Shown: positions 22,128 to 30,907, counted from the first letter of the stretch. The stretch: DNA of 64,000 nucleotides from Histophilus somni (GCF_014202395.1 NZ_JACHGQ010000003.1:1-64000); one strand, 5' to 3'. The notes: a model not told the origin generated them from the sequence alone. Made by a program: numbers and translations.

Positions 22128-22157
22128 AAAAGTGCGGTAGATTTTACCGCACTTTTT
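22128..22157 (+). terminator. Uptake-signal hairpin between mreB and mreC
   Basis: AAAAGTGCGGTA and TACCGCACTTTTT form a near-perfect 11-12 bp stem with a short GATTT loop and end in five T residues. This is a full terminator structure inside the mreBCD operon, and partial read-through would set the MreB:MreC ratio. Confidence 0.75.
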
Positions 22158-22195
22158 GTCTTAACTATTTAATCTGTTGTGATAAATCAATCTTT

Positions 22196-23251
22196 ATGAA
22201 ACCTATTTTCAGTAAATCACCTCCTTTAGGTATTCGGCTTATTTTAGCCGTGGTAGTTTCTATCACTTTAATTCTGTTTGATGGCAAAACTAGTGCAATG
22301 ATTAATCTTCGTGGTTTTATGGAAACTGCGGTAGGAAGTTTATATTATTTAGCCAATACGCCACGTGTTATACTGGATGGTGTATCGGAAAATTTGATCG
22401 ATACAAATAAATTGCAAATCGAAAATAAAGTATTACGTGAACAATTACGAGAAAAAAATGCTGATTTGCTCTTGTTGGATCACTTAAAAGTTGAAAATCA
22501 GCGTTTACGTTTATTGTTAAATTCGCCATTAAGAACAGATGAATATAAAAAAATTGGTGAAATTTTAACCGCTGAAACGGATGTTTATCGCCAACAAGTT
22601 ATTATCAATCAAGGTGCGAAAGACGGTGCTTATGTTGGACAGCCTGTTATTGATGAAAAAGGTGTGGTTGGTCAGATTATTTCAGTGGGGGAAAATACTA
22701 GTCGAGTATTATTATTAACTGATGTCATGCATTCTTTACCTGTTCAAGTTTTACGCAATGATGTACGTGTAATTGCCAGTGGAACAGGGCGAAGTGATGA
22801 ATTGACTTTAGAGAATGTGCCGAGATCGGTCGATATTGTAAAAGGTGATTTACTTGTTACGTCTGGACTTGGGGGGCGTTTTTTAGAAGGTTATCCTGTC
22901 GCAATTGTGGAAAATATTTCTCGTGATAGTAAAAATTACTTTGCCACTATTACAGCTAAACCTTTGGCTTCTATAGAACGTTTACGCTATATTTTACTAC
23001 TTTGGCCAACGCATGAAGATATGCGTAAAGCACAATCTCTGACACCTGAAGATGTTCGTAAAGCAGTGCAACAACGTCTAGAAATGCAGCATAATTCTTC
23101 TACATATAAGGTGAAAAAGACTCCGGTACAGGAGGAATTTTTTCCATCCAATAATAATGCAGATGAGTATTCAGTAGATATATTAGAAACCTTACCGGAA
23201 AATTTACCTGAGCAAGAGTTTCTACAAAAAGAGCAGGGGGATGAAAATTAA
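22196..23251 (+). CDS. mreC: Rod-shape-determining protein MreC
   Basis: Bitopic inner-membrane protein whose periplasmic domain connects MreB/MreD to PBP2. The 351 residues have one transmembrane helix (about 12-29), a coiled coil (about 65-108, IENKVLREQLREKNADLLLLD) and a beta-rich periplasmic core containing GAKDGAYVGQPVIDEKGVVGQI. The tail after about residue 285 is charged and variable. Its stop TAA abuts the mreD start (TAATG), implying coupling. Confidence 0.95.
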   Translation: MKPIFSKSPPLGIRLILAVVVSITLILFDGKTSAMINLRGFMETAVGSLYYLANTPRVILDGVSENLIDTNKLQIENKVLREQLREKNADLLLLDHLKVENQRLRLLLNSPLRTDEYKKIGEILTAETDVYRQQVIINQGAKDGAYVGQPVIDEKGVVGQIISVGENTSRVLLLTDVMHSLPVQVLRNDVRVIASGTGRSDELTLENVPRSVDIVKGDLLVTSGLGGRFLEGYPVAIVENISRDSKNYFATITAKPLASIERLRYILLLWPTHEDMRKAQSLTPEDVRKAVQQRLEMQHNSSTYKVKKTPVQEEFFPSNNNADEYSVDILETLPENLPEQEFLQKEQGDEN

Positions 23252-23739
23252 TGAAAGTAAAATTTTTGTTACAAATTTTAGTGATTAGCGGTTTGTTTAT
23301 TTTTACTTTTGCTCTTGAACTTATGCCTTGGCCAGTAACTTTTCAGAGTTTCAAACCCTCTTGGCTAGTGTTGGTTTTGCTTTATTGGATTTTAGCGATT
23401 CCGAATAAAATCAGTATTGGTACCGCATTTATATTAGGTATTATTTGGGATCTAATTTTGGGCTCGATATTAGGTGTGCATGCTTTGGTTTTATCTGTCT
23501 TTGCATATTTGATTGCAATTAATCATTTGGTTTTAAGAAATTTATCTTTATGGTTCCAAGGTATTCTCACTATTTTATTTGTTATCGCTATTCGTTTTTC
23601 AATTTTTTTGATCGAATTCTTTTTAAATGGTGTACATTTTAATTGGCAAGCGATTTTTGGAGCTATCACAAGTGGGATATTATGGCCTTGGTTATTTTTA
23701 TTATTGCGTATAATTAGACGAAAATTAGATTTAAGATAG
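23251..23739 (+). CDS. mreD: Rod-shape-determining protein MreD
   Basis: A 162-residue integral membrane protein with five hydrophobic segments. Family features are WPVTFQSFKPSWLVLVLLYWILAIPNKISIG and WDLILGSILGVHALVLSVFAYL. It forms the elongasome membrane complex with MreC. It overlaps mreC by one base and converges on ftsN with only 25 bases between the two stops. Confidence 0.95.
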   Translation: MKVKFLLQILVISGLFIFTFALELMPWPVTFQSFKPSWLVLVLLYWILAIPNKISIGTAFILGIIWDLILGSILGVHALVLSVFAYLIAINHLVLRNLSLWFQGILTILFVIAIRFSIFLIEFFLNGVHFNWQAIFGAITSGILWPWLFLLLRIIRRKLDLR

Positions 23740-23764
23740 TTTTGTTCTTGCGAGGATTAAGTAA

Positions 23765-24439
23765 TCACATGCCAATAATCACACAATTTCCAATGGAGTT
23801 GACTTTTTCTAAAGTTGTTTTTGTTGTGTTATGATCTCCAATGGGACCAATGACAACTCTGTTCCAGTTTTCACTACGTTTAATTTTAGCATCGAAACCG
23901 GCAATAGATAAACGTGCTTGCATGTTTTCTGCTTGAGCACGATTTTTAAAAGCTCCACATTGCAAGCCAAATTTCTTTTCTGGCGAATTTACAGTAGGGT
24001 TGTTTTGTATAGACTGTGCTGTTTGTACCGGCTTTGCGGACACAATATCTATTTTCTCACGTCCTTTATCTTCTTTAATTCTTGCCTGTTCAGCCGCTTT
24101 TTGCTCTTTTTCCATTTCCAGCAAAATTTTCTTTTGCTCTTCGCTTAAACGAATATCGTTATTTAACGATTGATTATTATCAACAGGAACTGTTCTTGTT
24201 TCTAGGGCTTTAATGTAACTCCATACTTCTTCCGGTGGGGTAGGGAGGACGCTTTTGGATTTTTCAGATTTTACGGGTACCTGTATAGTTGTATTCTTCG
24301 TTTTGGTTTTCAAAAAATACAACCCAGCCACAAAGCCAATAATGATCAAAAGAATCAAGGTAATTAAGAAGATTTTATGCTTTCCTTTTGTCTGTTTTTT
24401 CTTTTTAGACTTCACACCTGTTCCGTAATCTTTTGCCAC
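23765..24439 (-). CDS. ftsN: Cell division protein FtsN (SPOR domain)
   Basis: Bitopic divisome activator with a basic cytoplasmic tail (KSKKKKQTKGKHK), one transmembrane helix (about 24-44), a low-complexity periplasmic linker and a C-terminal SPOR domain (about 148-224, FGLQCGAFKNRAQAENMQARLSIAG region) that binds denuded glycan at the septum. At 224 residues it is shorter than E. coli FtsN (319). Placement downstream of priA is as in enterobacteria. Confidence 0.85.
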   Translation of the reverse strand: MAKDYGTGVKSKKKKQTKGKHKIFLITLILLIIIGFVAGLYFLKTKTKNTTIQVPVKSEKSKSVLPTPPEEVWSYIKALETRTVPVDNNQSLNNDIRLSEEQKKILLEMEKEQKAAEQARIKEDKGREKIDIVSAKPVQTAQSIQNNPTVNSPEKKFGLQCGAFKNRAQAENMQARLSIAGFDAKIKRSENWNRVVIGPIGDHNTTKTTLEKVNSIGNCVIIGM

Positions 24440-24510
24440 AATAAAATCCTGAATAACGAGTAAGTAATAAAAATGGCAATTCTACTCAAAAAACTATAAC
24501 TAATCTAGTA

Positions 24511-26703
24511 CTAGCTCAAATCCAGCGGATCTATATCTAAAACTAACCGCACTTGTTGTAATCTTAAAAAATTTTCTTGCTGAAAAGAGTGTAAAATTTG
24601 TTGTAATTCTGCTTTGGATTTATGTTGTAATAAAAGGTGCCAGCGATATTGCCCCGCTTTTTTGCTAAAAGGTGCTTGGATAGGCCCCAAGATTTGCAAG
24701 TTTTTGCTTGAGGTATTATGAAAATAGGCGGCAATTTGGTGTAACACTTCCTCAGCTTTTTGTGAGTGGCGACTTTGGGCTTTAAACAGTGCTTGAGCAC
24801 TGAAAGGCGGTAACCCCATTTGGTTACGCAAAGTGAGGGCTTGTTGGGCAAAGTAAGGATAACCTTGACTTAATAAACTAACCAATAAAGGATGTTCCGG
24901 ATAGTGGGTTTGCAAGACGACCTCTCCTTGTTTTTCTTCTCGTCCGGCTCGTCCTGCAACTTGAACATAAAGTTGGGCTAAACGTTCTTCTGCCCGAAAA
25001 TCAGTAGAAAAAAGTGCACTATCCACGTTTAACAGTGCCACTAAAGTTACATTGGGGAAATGATGCCCCTTGGCTAGCATTTGTGTACCAATTAAAATTT
25101 GGCTTTTGCCTAATTGAATATCCCGTAGATATTGTTCCAATTTTCCTTTGCGAGCGGTACTATCTCTGTCAATACGGGTAATCTTATAGTTTGGAAAACG
25201 TTGGTTTAAACTTCCTTCCAATTGTTCTGTTCCTAAACCTGTCGTCACTAAATGTGTCGAGCCGCAATTTACACATTGCATTGGAATAGGCTTTTGTGTT
25301 CCGCAATGGTGGCAACGTAGAACTCGCTGATGTTGATGATAAGTATAAGGCTTTTCACAATGTTGGCATTCTACAATCCAGCCACATTCATGACAAAGTA
25401 GAACAGGTGCGAAACCACGGCGGTTTAAGAACAATAAAACCTGATTTCCCTTTTTTAAGTGATTTTTCATCATTGTCAACAAGGTTTCAGATAAACCGTT
25501 ATGTACTATTTGTCGCTTTAGGTCGATAACCGAATGACGAAGTGCGGTAGTATTTCTTGCTCTTTTTTTGAGTGTGATGTGACGATATTTGCCTTGTCGT
25601 ACATTATTGATGCTTTCCAAACTTGGCGTTGCAGATCCTAACACGATAGGAATATCCAATTGTTTAGCGTAAACTACTGCAAGATCACGAGCATGATAAC
25701 GCCAGTTATCTTGTTGTTTAAATGAAAGATCATGTTCTTCATCAACGATAATTAGCCCCAGTTGTTTAAAGGGAGTAAATAGTGCTGATCTCGTGCCGAT
25801 GATGACCGCACTTTCGCCATTTTTAGAACGTTGCCATACTTTCAAACGTTGGTTATCATTTAAATTTGAATGTAACACATCAATTTCAATATTAAATCTC
25901 GCTTGAAAGCGTTGTACTGTTTGTGGCGTGAGACCAATTTCCGATACCAGTACTAAAATTTGTTTCTCTTGTTGTAAAATTTCCTCAATAAATTGAAGAT
26001 AGATTTCTGTTTTTCCTGAACCGGTTACGCCTTCTAATAACCAACAGATAAATCCGGATTGAAAGGTTAATTGGCTGAGTGCAAGAGCTTGCTCTTGGTT
26101 AAGGGGAAGGCGATCGTTAGTTTTTACAATAGATTGATGATTTAATTTTTGTTGCCAAGAGATACTTGTTTTATGTATTTCTTGTTCAGATATATATCCC
26201 TTACTTTTTAAGGTGCTCCAAACTTGGTTATGAAAAGGATTGTTATTTTTTTCTGTGATATTGTTTTGTAGATAATGTAGAGCCTCAAGCTGTTTTTTTG
26301 CTCTTTTTAATTTGTTGTTGTCTAATGCTTGTTGCCCCTGTTCCGTTAGTTGAAAGAAAAATGTTGATTTTTCTACCGCACTTTCACCACGGCGTAATTT
26401 GCTTGGCAAGCTGCTTATTAATACTTCTCCTAAGGGAAATTGATAATAGTCCGCTCCCCAATGTAGTAGATGCCATAATTCAGGGGTAAAAACAGAATGA
26501 TGATCAAGAACGGAGATAATGGGTTTGAGTTGTGAAATATCTATCTCCGTTTTTTCAGGTAACTCAGTGACAATACCAATTAATTTTTGTCGTCCGAAAG
26601 GGACTAATACTCGACAGCCGACAGCGGTTGAAAGGGCATTTGGAATAAGATAATCAAAAAAACTAAACAGAGGAACGGCAAGAGCAACTCGTGCAAGTTT
26701 CAT
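24511..26703 (-). CDS. priA: Primosomal protein N' (replication restart helicase)
   Basis: 3'-5' helicase that reloads DnaB at stalled forks. About 730 residues: an N-terminal fork-binding domain (MKLARVALAVPLFSFFDYLIP), Walker A GVTGSGKTEI, the DEEH box (IIVDEEHDLSFKQQ), a zinc region with eight cysteines (CHECGWIVECQHC ... CHHCGTQKPIPMQCVNC) and helicase motif VAGRAGREEKQGEV. I start at 26703; the open frame extends 17 codons further upstream into mazG without homology. mazG ends four bases upstream, so the two are probably co-transcribed. Confidence 0.97.
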   Translation of the reverse strand: MKLARVALAVPLFSFFDYLIPNALSTAVGCRVLVPFGRQKLIGIVTELPEKTEIDISQLKPIISVLDHHSVFTPELWHLLHWGADYYQFPLGEVLISSLPSKLRRGESAVEKSTFFFQLTEQGQQALDNNKLKRAKKQLEALHYLQNNITEKNNNPFHNQVWSTLKSKGYISEQEIHKTSISWQQKLNHQSIVKTNDRLPLNQEQALALSQLTFQSGFICWLLEGVTGSGKTEIYLQFIEEILQQEKQILVLVSEIGLTPQTVQRFQARFNIEIDVLHSNLNDNQRLKVWQRSKNGESAVIIGTRSALFTPFKQLGLIIVDEEHDLSFKQQDNWRYHARDLAVVYAKQLDIPIVLGSATPSLESINNVRQGKYRHITLKKRARNTTALRHSVIDLKRQIVHNGLSETLLTMMKNHLKKGNQVLLFLNRRGFAPVLLCHECGWIVECQHCEKPYTYHQHQRVLRCHHCGTQKPIPMQCVNCGSTHLVTTGLGTEQLEGSLNQRFPNYKITRIDRDSTARKGKLEQYLRDIQLGKSQILIGTQMLAKGHHFPNVTLVALLNVDSALFSTDFRAEERLAQLYVQVAGRAGREEKQGEVVLQTHYPEHPLLVSLLSQGYPYFAQQALTLRNQMGLPPFSAQALFKAQSRHSQKAEEVLHQIAAYFHNTSSKNLQILGPIQAPFSKKAGQYRWHLLLQHKSKAELQQILHSFQQENFLRLQQVRLVLDIDPLDLS

Positions 26704-26707
26704 TATG

Positions 26708-27517
26708 TTATTTTCCTTGCGTAGTTTGTGTGATTTCATCTCGTTTAACTTCATCCCAAAAAATATCCATTTCAGTTAAAGAGGTATTTTCGAAGGTTTT
26801 GTGTGCTTCACGCAATTTTTGCTCGACAGCACGAAAACGGCGTTCAAATTTTTTATTGGCTTTACGCAAGCTTTCTTCAGGATTACATTTTAGATGACGA
26901 CTTAAATTTACTACCGCAAAAAGAAGATCGCCGATTTCTTCTTCAATTTTTGTTTGGTTGATAGGATTTGTTTGATATTCCTGTTTAACTTCTTCTAATT
27001 CCTCTTGTACTTTAGCTATCACAGGATTGACATTATTCCAGTCAAAACCTATTTTGGCACAGCGTTTTTGTAATTTTTCGGCACGCTTCAATGCTGGAAA
27101 AGCATGGGGAATATTATCTAAGATTGATTGATGTCCTTTTTGAATATATTCACTTGCTTTTGCTTTGTTCCAATTTTCTAATGCCTCGTCTGCATTATTG
27201 GCTTTTTGTTCTCCGAATACGTGTGGGTGGCGACGCAAGATTTTTTCTGTAACGGTATGTACTACGTCATCAAAAGTAAAATATTGATCTTCCGTAGCAA
27301 GTTGGCTAAAAAATACAACTTGTAAGAGCAAATCACCTAATTCTTCTTTCAGAGCAGACATGTTATTTTGCTCTATTGCTTCAATGACCTCATAAGTTTC
27401 TTCAATTAAACAAGTGATCATCGAACGATAATTTTGCTTTAAATCCCAAGGACAACCATTATTAGGATCTCGTAATTGGGCAATGATACGAATAAAATCT
27501 TGAATGTGGTAGCTCAT
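26708..27517 (-). CDS. mazG: Nucleoside triphosphate pyrophosphohydrolase
   Basis: All-alpha NTP pyrophosphohydrolase that lowers aberrant nucleotides and (p)ppGpp. About 269 residues with two MazG domains; each has an EExxE metal site ([14 protein letters not shown] near residue 35, and [16 protein letters not shown] near 190). The best start is the ATG at 27517 ([18 protein letters not shown]); upstream in-frame codons lack homology. The first 36 codons and about 80 bases upstream are duplicated 3.3 kb away at 30714-30907, at the far side of an accessory island. Confidence 0.95.
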   Translation of the reverse strand: MSYHIQDFIRIIAQLRDPNNGCPWDLKQNYRSMITCLIEETYEVIEAIEQNNMSALKEELGDLLLQVVFFSQLATEDQYFTFDDVVHTVTEKILRRHPHVFGEQKANNADEALENWNKAKASEYIQKGHQSILDNIPHAFPALKRAEKLQKRCAKIGFDWNNVNPVIAKVQEELEEVKQEYQTNPINQTKIEEEIGDLLFAVVNLSRHLKCNPEESLRKANKKFERRFRAVEQKLREAHKTFENTSLTEMDIFWDEVKRDEITQTTQGK

Positions 27518-27598
27518 AAATAATCTCATGAAATAAATAGTATTTGAAATAAGGATATCATAGCCTTGAATGAACAGAAAAATGAAAATTTTTTTAAA
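27408..27598. repeat. Left copy of the mazG 5'-end direct duplication
   Basis: This 191-bp segment covers the first 36 or so mazG codons and upstream sequence. It recurs in the same orientation at 30714-30907 with only a 3-base A insertion and one or two substitutions. The pair brackets the accessory island and would allow its loss by homologous recombination. Confidence 0.95.
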
Positions 27599-27865
27599 TT
27601 TTTAGCCACACTGTCCCAGGAAATGACGATGAACTATCATTTGATAAATATATTGGGTCGATGAGTGCATCTATTATGTGATGAGTGCACCAAGACTGAC
27701 AAGCATTTTTTTGAATCAAATATTAAAAAATTATGCTCATTTCTAAAAAAACATTTTGACATCTTGATGTTTTTAGTTTGCAAGAAAAAAGCCATAGATT
27801 AACGAGGTATTTGGTTTATGGAGCTGACTTTTATTTTTTATTTTATTCACATAAGGGAAGGTATT

Positions 27866-27949
27866 ATGTTAAAGAAATTAGACCCAAGTAAAGTTGTTGG
27901 ACTTAAAAACCAATCGAACTGCAAAACAATTATGACAATTGGTGTTTAA
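27866..27949 (+). CDS. Small peptide, candidate modified-peptide precursor (27 aa)
   Basis: An ATG with a strong AAGGGAAGG six bases upstream opens a 27-codon frame beginning MLKKLDPSKV and ending NCKTIMTIGV, then TAA. The product has a basic, leader-like N-terminus and a short C-terminal part with single Cys, Asn, Ser, Thr and Lys residues. It has no signal peptide. A strong terminator hairpin follows and the next genes encode a probable peptide-modifying enzyme and an exporter, the usual layout of a ribosomal peptide (RiPP) precursor. I do not recognise the sequence; the precursor role is inferred from context. Confidence 0.6.
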   Translation: MLKKLDPSKVVGLKNQSNCKTIMTIGV

Positions 27950-27972
27950 GACAAGAAATAACTCCAGTTGAG

Positions 27973-28005
27973 AAGACACTAGGTTGCAATCTAGTGTCTT
28001 TTTTT
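27973..28005 (+). terminator. Terminator/attenuator after the precursor gene
   Basis: AAGACACTAG-GTTGCAAT-CTAGTGTCTT is a perfect 10-bp stem with an 8-nt loop followed by seven T residues. It lies 24 bases after the small ORF and 26 before the next gene. Downstream genes would depend on read-through, giving precursor in excess. Confidence 0.92.
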
Positions 28006-28030
28006 ATTAATTAGATTTTAAGGATAATGA

Positions 28031-29043
28031 ATGAACTTTAATGATATTTATAATCCAAACCAGTCTTTGGCGATTGCGTTGCATAGTGCAAATAACCAAA
28101 AGATTGTAGATTCTTTTTATTATTTATTGGATGTGTGTGATGAAATCTTGGATGTAAACTTCAAAGAAAATATAATAAAAGGCATAGATTTTATAAAATC
28201 CAATTCGATATTGAGAGGTATTTTATTTCACTTTGTTAATCATCTTGTTAAGTCAATTTCTAAAAATGATATTGATGAAATAAAAGATGTATTTATTTAT
28301 TTTAATAATTTTATCTTATTTTATAGCTGAGAAAAAATAATTTTTCTGGTGTAGGAAATATAGGTAACTTATATCTAAATCAGTTTAATAAAATTAATGA
28401 TGATGCCTATGAGTTTTCTTGTGCACCTATCAAGGATAGTTTAATTAATGAATATAGGTTAAAAATTAATAATCTTATGAAATTTATCAGAGATATTGAT
28501 TTGGAAACCTATATGGAAATTGAGAATATAGTCGATGATATATATGTATTTGGTGTGAATTTTAAAGATAGTCAAGAAATGATTTATTCTGGTAGTGATT
28601 TTGACAAACTTGGTTGTATTTTCTTTAATGAAGATATTTTTTTAGATAAAGATGATTTGTTTATCTTGGATAAGATTATACATGAATCCGCTCATCAGAT
28701 ATTATTGTCTGTAATGATACATGATGAAGTTGTGCTAAATTCAGATGATTAGCGTTATCCATCACCTCTTAGAACCGGACTAAGAACAATGAATGGTATA
28801 TATCATGCAGCTTTTGTTTTGTATCGGATAGCAAGATCAAGATTTTTTAATCAAATTATTGAGAGAAAAAATACTCAATATCCTTATAATCATTTGATTT
28901 CTTATTTTAACAAAAATCAAGAACAATTTTTGGTTTGTTATGATGTTATTTCTAAAAATGGAAAATTAACAGATTTAGGAAACGTTATCATCGAAAACTA
29001 TTATAAAGAATTAAGGAGTATGTCTAGTGAAATTGACAGATAA
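28031..29043 (+). pseudogene. Broken HExxH-type peptide-modification (beta-hydroxylase-like) gene
   Basis: Three open segments, 28031-28330, about 28327-28752 and 28753-29043, together read as one protein of about 336 residues. A frame change is needed at about 28327, where one frame ends in TGA and the next opens at once. An in-frame TAG at 28750-28752 interrupts the second and third segments. The second segment has a HESAH metal motif (KIIHESAHQILLS), and just past the TAG comes RYPSPLRTGLRTMNGIYHAAFVLYR. That combination is characteristic of the HEXXH-motif peptide-modification family (alpha-ketoglutarate HExxH beta-hydroxylases). Probably inactive unless the lesions are sequencing errors or are decoded. 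Confidence 0.6.
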
Positions 29044-29428
29044 GCTATCTAAAAAAAACATTGAATTGATGCAAAGATTTAATGATAATGCGGTAAGAAG
29101 ACTAAATGATGATTTATATCCAATAGCACCAGATTTGGTCGAAATGCTTATTGATTCAATTTACGGTAATGTTTATCAAAGAGGTGTTTTGAGTATTAAA
29201 GAAAGACATATAGCAACGCTATCGGCACTTATTGCCATTGGGGGCTCAGAAAGGCAATTGTCGTTTCAAGGGTTTGCTGCTTATAAGCTTGGTATCACAA
29301 AAGAAGAAATCCAAGAAATATTGATACAAAATGCAATATTTAGTGGATTTACGAGAGCGATGAATGCGGCTGTTGTGCTTGATGAAGTGTATAAGAAATA
29401 TTTACAAGGGAAAGATGATGAAGCATAA
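29027..29428 (+). CDS. AhpD/CMD-like protein without the redox cysteines
   Basis: A 133-residue helical protein of the carboxymuconolactone decarboxylase family (LSIKERHIATLSALIAIGGSERQLSFQGFAAYKLGITKEEIQEILIQ and following). Unlike the AhpD-like gene at 2005-2346 it has no cysteine at all, so it cannot perform CxxC redox chemistry; decarboxylase-like members also lack it. It starts at GTG 29027 with AAGGAG eight bases upstream and overlaps the 3' end of the HExxH gene by 17 bases, implying coupled translation. A role in the peptide pathway is inferred only from the operon. Confidence 0.7.
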   Translation: MKLTDKLSKKNIELMQRFNDNAVRRLNDDLYPIAPDLVEMLIDSIYGNVYQRGVLSIKERHIATLSALIAIGGSERQLSFQGFAAYKLGITKEEIQEILIQNAIFSGFTRAMNAAVVLDEVYKKYLQGKDDEA

Positions 29429-30647
29429 TGATTTTTATCGTTATCAATTAGCAGAAGTTATGCTTAATACTGGCATAAGAACTATTGGATTTTTGTTTGC
29501 TTGGCTTATGCTTACTACCTTTCATCAACCTCAGCATTTAGGCGTTTTTATTGGTATTTCTTGGGCGTGTCAGGTGTTGGCATTGCTTTTATTTTCTTGG
29601 GTGTGCAACCAGTCTACATTTATTATTTATAGTAAAAAGTTATTGTTGCCTTTTTGCTTTATTTGTTTTTTGTTTTTTTTGACATTGTTTTTTGTTTATA
29701 ATTATTTTATTTTTGGCATAGTTTTTATCGTTAGTTCTGTTTTTACCATTCTCTTGAATCCATTGGGGACGAGTCTTACCAATGATTTGTATGATGGTGA
29801 AGATAAATCAAATGGATTTAAATTGCGTGGTTTTGTGAATTCTATTAATACCATTATTTCCCCTGCTATTTCCGGATTTATTATTCACTATTTTAATACA
29901 CAGAAGATTATTGTTTTTTGTATCCTATTATCTTTATTAAGTGGTTTCTTATTTTATTTTATAAAAAATATAAAATTACAAGAAAACTTGGGAAAAAAAT
30001 CTAAAAACACCCTTAAAATACTATTGAAAAACCCTATTGAAAAATTGATGGTTTGTATATCATTATTAGCTAATTTTATTATCACTCCTATTATTTCATA
30101 TATTATTCCTTACAATATATCCAACAAATTTAATTTATCGGCATTTTATATCGGTATTAGTGAGGCTTTCTTTGGTATCGGTATGATAATAGGTAGTGTT
30201 TATTTTCTAAAATTGTTTAATAAAAAACTTGGCAGTCATCATAGTTTGGTATTAAGTATTTTTTTAGTGATGATAGGTATTTTGTTTTCTGTGACAGATA
30301 ATTTTTATATTTTTTGTTTTTCTTTAATGACGATTGGGGTTGGCGTTGTGATGTTTAATATTAACAGTACACATATTCGCTGTACGGCAACTCCCAAAAA
30401 TATTCGTACCAGTTTTGAATTTGTTTTTTTAGCGTGCTGTATTGTATTTATTCCTATTGGCGTATTGTTAACGACTTGGGTATTAAATAATGGAGCTTTA
30501 GTTTATTTTTATGGAATTATTTGTTTGATTATGTTGGTTTTGTCTTTAATGATTTTTAAAAATACTGATATTGTTCACATTCATCAGCTTACTGATGATA
30601 AGCTGGATGGTTATTATCAGGTTTTGTATCCCAAAATCTATCCATAG
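29415..30647 (+). CDS. MFS transporter of the peptide cluster
   Basis: An inner-membrane protein of about 410 residues with some twelve hydrophobic segments, a major-facilitator fold related to MFS exporters. Conserved-looking spots are GTSLTNDLYDGEDKSNGFKLRGFVNSINTI after the fourth or fifth helix, and IGISEAFFGIGMIIGS. Two adjacent ATGs (29415, 29418) follow a weak AAGGG; both lie inside the 3' end of the AhpD-like gene, so the two are coupled. Codon use is AT-rich, with long runs of Phe, Ile and Leu. In context it is the likely exporter or immunity pump for the small peptide. Confidence 0.75.
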   Translation: MMKHNDFYRYQLAEVMLNTGIRTIGFLFAWLMLTTFHQPQHLGVFIGISWACQVLALLLFSWVCNQSTFIIYSKKLLLPFCFICFLFFLTLFFVYNYFIFGIVFIVSSVFTILLNPLGTSLTNDLYDGEDKSNGFKLRGFVNSINTIISPAISGFIIHYFNTQKIIVFCILLSLLSGFLFYFIKNIKLQENLGKKSKNTLKILLKNPIEKLMVCISLLANFIITPIISYIIPYNISNKFNLSAFYIGISEAFFGIGMIIGSVYFLKLFNKKLGSHHSLVLSIFLVMIGILFSVTDNFYIFCFSLMTIGVGVVMFNINSTHIRCTATPKNIRTSFEFVFLACCIVFIPIGVLLTTWVLNNGALVYFYGIICLIMLVLSLMIFKNTDIVHIHQLTDDKLDGYYQVLYPKIYP

Positions 30648-30713
30648 GTGTGGGTGTTGTGGTATTTGGATTGTGGCACTGCCTTAGCAGGGGCGGAGGT
30701 AGAGTATCAAGAC
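30648..30713 (+). other. Gene-like fragment at the right edge of the island
   Basis: Sixty-six bases with higher GC than the island. One frame reads [20 protein letters not shown] and continues a few codons into the duplicated mazG sequence before a TAA. It could be the 3' end of a gene from the donor of the island, cut at the recombination point. I do not recognise it. Confidence 0.3.
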
Positions 30714-30826
30714 AAACAAGTGATCATCGAACGATAATTTTGCTTTAAAAAATCCCAAGGACAACCATTATTAGGATCTCGTAATTGGGCAATGATACGA
30801 ATAAAATCTTGAATGTGGTAGCTCAT
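30707..30826 (-). pseudogene. Truncated mazG copy (first 39 codons)
   Basis: The right-hand copy keeps the mazG start codon and the segment [18 protein letters not shown], then carries one extra codon (CPWDFLKQN in place of CPWDLKQN) and leaves homology after SMITCL, ending in TGA. It has no catalytic residues and is a by-product of the duplication that flanks the island. Confidence 0.9.
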
Positions 30827-30907
30827 AAATAATCTCATGAAATAAATAGTATTTGAAATAAGGATATCATAGCCTTGAATGAACAAAAAAATGAAAAATT
30901 TTTTAAA
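30714..30907. repeat. Right copy of the mazG 5'-end direct duplication
   Basis: A 194-bp near-identical copy of 27408-27598: a 3-base A insertion, one G-to-A change and a shifted A/T run. It continues into the uspA promoter region, so the ancestral order was probably mazG (minus strand) directly beside uspA. Confidence 0.95.

Larger units (their letters stand above)
27599..30713. other. Accessory island with a peptide-precursor cluster, between mazG duplications
   Basis: A 3.1-kb insert between two copies of the mazG 5' end. It has no recognisable integrase, transposase or tRNA. It is visibly more AT-rich than its flanks and lacks AAGTGCGGT uptake signals as far as I can see, while both sides are rich in them. 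The first 267 bases (27599-27865) hold no gene; I see only two copies of ATGAGTGCA (27661, 27681) and no convincing promoter. All genes point rightward: a small precursor, a hairpin, a broken HExxH gene, an AhpD-like gene and an MFS exporter. Confidence 0.8.

Noticed and set aside
26704-26754. Longer priA start
   Set aside because: The extra 17 codons overlap mazG and do not resemble PriA, which begins MKLARVALAVPLFSFFDYLIP.
28750-28752. Programmed amber read-through or pyrrolysine codon in the HExxH gene
   Set aside because: A separate frame change upstream in the same gene makes simple decay more likely, and no recoding signal was seen; kept only as a check.
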